Positions 59,281 through 64,000 of a stretch of DNA of 64,000 nucleotides are shown here, piece by piece. How positions within the stretch are numbered: position 1 is the stretch's first letter; the number at the start of each line of letters is the position of its first letter. The stretch covers positions 184,026,951-184,090,950 of the forward strand of contig NC_081413.1 in NCBI RefSeq assembly GCF_030272615.1, written 5' to 3'. Source of the stretch: Cryptomeria japonica (taxonomy: Eukaryota > Streptophyta > Pinopsida > Cupressales > Cupressaceae). The notes below the pieces were generated by a model, which saw nothing but the letters and a program-made list of their open reading frames with translations, was not told the origin of the DNA and did no database searches. Position numbers and translations under genes: made by a program.

Positions 59281-59465
59281 TCCTCTTTCCACTTTACTAA
59301 CTTTTCTTCTAGTTCTATGAACTTCTCATCTAGTTTTGAGGATGCTTCCCTTCTATGTTGTGGATCTCCTCTTCTAGTTTGTGGAGCTCCTCTGCTAGTT
59401 TGTGGAGCTCCTCTTGTAGTTTGTTGAGCTCTTTTGATAGCTAGTATAGTGTGAGGCTTGCCCCC
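59281..59465 (-). pseudogene. Coiled-coil coding remnant with 21-bp repeats
   Basis: The minus strand reads ELNKLQEELHKLAEELHKL with EEEIHNIEGKHP, then a frame break and LDEKFIELEEKLVKWKEEL. A 21-bp unit (TAGTTTGTGGAGCTCCTCT on the plus strand) is repeated about three times and encodes one heptad per unit. It is probably the helical part of a decayed retrotransposon gag. Confidence 0.5.
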
Positions 59466-60676
59466 TTTGAGTCATCTGTAATGAAATGGTGGCATGACTC
59501 AAAGCAATTGGACTTCAATGGTGTTTTATTCTCCACCCAGGTGGTTTCTATTACGCATGGCCCAACCTTGTCCTATTTTGAATTCGTAGTAGGGTTTATT
59601 TTCTACATATAATCTAAAACGTGTCAAAAGGAAGAGGAGTCATTTGTAAATAGCCTGAAGCTTGTTGCATTCCTTGCTATTATAAAAAGAATTCTAGGGT
59701 TGTTAGGAGAGGATTATGGTCAGTCACATTTTGGGTACTATTGGAAGAGTAGTAATAGAGTGTAAGTCAAGAAGGTAATTTAAAAAGTAAGAAGAATGCA
59801 AACTTTCTAATGGGTAGCATGGATTATGGTTTACCATGAATATTCTATAGAAATTGTCTCTATAGTGTATTTCTTATTTTATATGAATAGCAAAATCAAG
59901 GGTTTTGTTATTCATCTTCACAAAGATTTTATGAATCTGTAACATTGTTTGTGGGTTTTCTTCAAGGAAGAAATTAATGTCCTTCATTCATGTTGCAGTA
60001 ATTTTAGAAGTATTTTATAGATTATTTAAAGAATAATTTTGTAGTAACTAGATGGGTTGCGTTGATGTAAGGCATCAATGTTAGGACGACCTACTAATTT
60101 TGATGAATTGTTGTTAGATATTTACATTTAGATGTGGTTTTGAAACTATTACATGGATTAGGCAGTGATTTGCAAATATTGCATGAGCAAACTCAAAGTA
60201 GTTCAAAATATTCAAGTTCTTTCCCTCTCTCTTTCCCTTTTATTTCCTATTTAGGTCATTTTGTGTTTAAGCATCTCTAGGGTAATTAAAAGACGAAGGA
60301 ACATGTCATGAAAGTGTTGTTATTATATAGTTTATTCATACAACATAGATGAAGAGGCAGAAATGTTATTCTCGGTGATTAATTAGAAGAAATGGGATAA
60401 ATATTGAGTAATTGGTGAATCCTAAGCACTCATTGTTGTAAACATGAGAATTATCCACTATTAGTGTCTCGTGGCTGTTATATAAATAAGAACAATCATT
60501 TTTGCATGAGATTTTGATCTGGGAACACCCTCCCGAGTTTGGTGGAGCTCAAAGTAAAGAGGGCTAGTTCAAAGCCCTACTATGTTGTGTTTTCTTGTCC
60601 TTGGTCTATTGATAGGTTTGAGAAATTGTTCTAATTCTCTTATCCCATGGTTTAGGTTTCATGGTTTTCCTTAGGA
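59466..60676. other. Non-coding, no gene seen
   Basis: AT-rich. A TATA-like TATATAAATAAG lies near 60480 and could belong to the 5' LTR of the element that starts at about 60677, but no LTR border was identified. Confidence 0.35.
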
Positions 60677-63165
60677 TTGAGGGTAGCAAGAAAAATTCTC
60701 AACAAAGGCAACTTTGTTAATCAAAACTCTTTTATCCCTCCTTCCGCGAGTCTTTCATTTGTGACCCAATCATCTCCCATACCTACATATCATAGCATTA
60801 CACCTCCTTACTCTCAACCTCCACCTACATACAACAATGTTACTCTTCCATTACAATCCAAGTTTAAAGTGCCCACATTTGATGTAGCAAGCCCATTGTC
60901 TGATGGCATTGTCTATGTTGTCCCTCCTAAACATATGAAAGTCCCTCAATTGGAGTTTTATAATGGAAAAAGTGATCCCTTGATGCATGTGAAAATATTT
61001 CAAACTTTGTGTAGTGACTTTGCTCATGATCAAAGACTTATGGCTAAATTGTTTACTTGAACCTTTAGGGATAAAGCTTTGCAGTGGTATTGTTATTTGC
61101 ATCCTTATTCTATTACATCATTTCAATAATTAGCTAATGATTTAATTCAATAATTTCACAATAATATTGGTCCTAAAATTACTCTGACTAATTTGATTCA
61201 TTGTACGCAAGGTGTTAAAAAAAAAGTGACTAATTTTATTGGTAGATATAAACATTTGTATTCTCAAATTGTTTATTATATGTCTGATCAAGATGTTCAA
61301 AGAATTTTTATTTCTAATTTACAAAAAAACATTAGGGTTAAGCTTCTCTTTTTTGAGTTTACTTTCTTTACGCAATTGTGAACAATGTTTCATAATTATC
61401 AGCTTCAAGTGAGTCAATGTGAATCATCACCTTCAATGGCTCGATTGATAAGAATGAGAGTGCTCACCAATATTTTGTGAAGTTTAAATCGAATAAGGAT
61501 GCATCAAGATCAATGACAACATCAATACTCATGTGGCAGCCACGACATTAGGTGTGGCTCCTTGATCAAAATACTTTAGAAAATAATTTACTCCTCTTTC
61601 TAAGTCTTTGCATAGAATAATGACACAATTGAAAAATAAAAATATGTTAAAATTTCCTCTCATCAATCCAATTGATACCTCTAAACCTTTGCCACATTAT
61701 CATGATCTCAAAGCTTTTTGCCAATTTTATCATCAACCTGGTCAGGATACTAAGAAGTGTTATACCTTAAGGAGTAGGATTCAAGACTTTATTGATAATA
61801 ATACTATATTCGTATTTGGTGTGAATGACAAAGGAAACAAATTCATAGCTCCTCCTAATCAAAATTTTCAAATATTTACTAATTATTTACCTTCTCATTC
61901 TACTAATGTGGTTGAGTTTGAGCCTCTTGCATATTCTCCCAATGACCTTGGACTCGAGTCTAATAATATGATGTATCTTGTTGATAAACCTACACCTCCT
62001 AAGGACCTATGCATTAACTTTTATTACTAAAGAATATATTTATACTTTACAATTGCATCAAGTAACATATTATAAATCAGATGTAGTGTCAGTTCAAGTG
62101 TATGATGGTTTCTCTTTCCCTAATATTGGATCTATTACTCTTCTCGTTGAGGTTGGTACTAAGTGCTTAGATATTATTTTTGTTATCATTCCTACATCAG
62201 ATCAATTTCGTGTGAAGTTGGGACGTCCTTGGCTCTCTTCCATGAAAGTGATCCCTTCTACCATTCATAAATATCTCAAATTCCCTCATAATGACAAAAT
62301 CATAACAATGAATGATAACATGTACAAACTCATGGTGAGGCATGGAGATGTCAACCTTGATTACTTTTGGCCTAAACAATTTGAGCCTCTTAAGACTTGA
62401 AGTGATACTCTTTTTCAATCTTATAAAGTGGAAGAATGAGATGATATTATCTTTGAGTAAGCCTAGAGATCCTAGACCTATTCCTCCTCCTCATGATGAA
62501 ATCGATCTCCTTCCTACACCATCTATTCCTCCTATATATGTTGTGGTCCCACCTCCTACATCTCCTATTTTTCAACCTAATAGACCTTCTCCCATTCCTC
62601 CTTTAAAGGAAGAGAAGAAGCCTATGTCTATTGATCCCAAACCTTCACAACCCTTGACTACAACTAAAAGAAACTATTGTGTGAGAGAACGCCAACAAAG
62701 ACGTCATGCCAAGGCTCATGAACTTATTTCTCAACCTATTTCCTCCCGAAAGACACCAAATGTTGACTTAGTCCCATTCGTTTAGCCTTCGCCTAACCCT
62801 AGGGAAGAAGTTCAACCTAAATCACTAAGATTAAAAATGTTTCAGAAAGATGATGGTTCATGTTCTATTTATATTAGAGATCCTATTTTTATTAATCTTG
62901 ATGAAGAGATGGATGAAAATGATGTTCATGCTAACATTGTTGGTAATGATTCCAATGATGAATATGAACTTGTTGATGTGGACAATGGTTTATCTAAACA
63001 ATTTTTAAAAGCATTAATCCTAGCTCCTAGTGATTGACAAAGAGACTCATCATTAGAGCATGGTCCTTGTTTGGAACTTGTAGTAGCTCCATCTACCATG
63101 CTCAAAGTTTCACCTTACCAAAACAATGTTCAACAAGATTGGGAGGTGGATGATTTGCTTGATTA
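60677..63165 (+). pseudogene. Gag-protease region of a third pol-less gypsy element
   Basis: It matches the element at 10221-18035 along its length: FKVPTFDVASPLSDGIVYVVPPKHM, ELEFYNG-type gag core, CQFYHQPGQDTKKC knuckle-like motif (first His is Tyr), VKLGRPWLSSMK, NVDLDYFWPKQF-like block, basic RERQQRRHAKAH, and a tail ending VDDLLD before TAG at 63163. Stops and shifts occur at 61058, near 61130, 61379, about 62028, 62398 and 62783. No RT or integrase is seen here either. It is older than the copy at 10221. Confidence 0.82.
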
Positions 63166-64000
63166 GCTTAATTCATGTCGTAGATTCTCCCTCTCTCCTC
63201 TCTTGCTTGTTTGTAATGTGTTTCCCTTGTGATGTGTTTTTCTGTTGTTCCATTCTTCTATATGTATCTCAATTCTTCTATTTGTTGTCCCTTGTGGTGT
63301 CTACTTGGGGATGATGCAAAGTGTTGATATCTCTTTTGGTCGATTCCATGTTGAATCAAAAGACATATGCTCCCTTCTTCCATTGTGCTTGTGGTTCCCA
63401 CTAACTTTGGGGGATGAGGTCAATTCAATACATACATGTTTTATGGTATAAATTATTTATCATAGGATCATACTGATCCCAAAGTTAGTGGATCCCTTAT
63501 GTGTTTTATGTTTTGTGATCATTATCCTTTGATATATCCTTTCTTGGGGGCGTATCATTGTGGTAACATGCCTGCATTTTTGGATGCATGCTAGCTTAAA
63601 GAAATTTACCTTGATAAGATGTGTGTAATCACTTTAATGCAGGGGAATACACTCCACTCAATGTTTCACTTTGTTCACACACTTTTACATCTCTTGATAC
63701 TCAAGTTACTTTGTAAATTGAGCCTTTTGCCTTGTAATTTCTTTTTTTTTTCATGACTCATAGTAAGTAAACCTTACTAGGCTAGTAGTCATGATTCTCT
63801 CCCTCTTTTATCTCTTATGATGTCCCTTTTATCTTGATATTGAAGTAGTTGTTAGACTTGTATGAATATTGTTGTCATTGATGACAAACTAGCTATCCAG
63901 TTTAGACCAAATAGTATATGTAGTCTCGTGTTATTCGAATTGGTCCAGATACTATATGCAGTCAGTATTTGTAGTTCTTTGTTATGGACATATGTTATGA
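63166..64000 (+). other. 3' untranslated part of the third element, cut by the window edge
   Basis: GGGGATGATGCAAAGTGTTG at about 63306 resembles 55520 in the second element. No polypurine tract or LTR start was found before the end of the window. Confidence 0.5.

Overview
The window is plant nuclear DNA, most likely from a gymnosperm (conifer-like). I infer this from PLS-class PPR editing-factor genes with long runs of near-identical 31-residue modules, from large decayed LTR retrotransposons nested inside each other, and from very sparse genes. I cannot name the species. No rRNA gene, CRISPR array or prokaryotic feature was seen. tRNA sequence appears only as LTR-element primer sites and one tRNA-like SINE head.

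Layout. 1-6133: a minus-strand Ty1/copia element; its 5' LTR is complete and its 3' LTR is cut by the window edge. 6134-8075: repeat-like DNA that is interrupted by the next element and resumes at 32225. 8076-32224: a plus-strand Tat-like Ty3/gypsy element of about 12.3 kb of its own sequence, with a 5-bp target duplication carrying one mismatch. Two later insertions split it: a minus-strand pol-less gypsy element (10221-18035, TSD AAAAT) and a minus-strand copia-type element with no coding capacity (20478-24546, TSD AATAA). Removing both rejoins the Tat-like reading frame: gag, protease, an RNase H-like domain, RT, the RT-linked RNase H, integrase, then a spacer of repeated hairpins and a long accessory ORF. 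32697-35112: a non-autonomous CACTA transposon. 35113-41900: non-coding repeats and one LTR, primer-site and gag remnant around 38-40 kb. 42014-52782: the only plausible host genes, two minus-strand PPR genes and one plus-strand PPR pseudogene. 53545-57600 and 60677-64000: two decayed relatives of the pol-less gypsy element.

How the parts relate. The three pol-less elements share a gag, a CHHC knuckle-like motif, a degenerate protease and an acidic C-terminus, and none shows RT or integrase, so they probably move with enzymes supplied by other elements. The PPR genes are predicted to bind organellar RNA. PPR1 keeps a full C-terminal DYW deaminase domain; PPR2 keeps its RNA-binding array but its DYW region is broken.

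Most unusual observations: (1) the 5' end of the Tat-like element is not a normal LTR but a palindrome made from its own U5 end, as expected from self-primed minus-strand strong-stop DNA that then integrated; (2) an array of about 13 imperfect hairpins with a TCGGG-type stem between integrase and the accessory ORF; (3) GC-rich GGACC/GGTCC hairpin modules repeated in the LTRs and leader of the pol-less gypsy element; (4) a copia-type insertion carrying an inverted LTR of a related family with its own polypurine tract and primer-site remnant.
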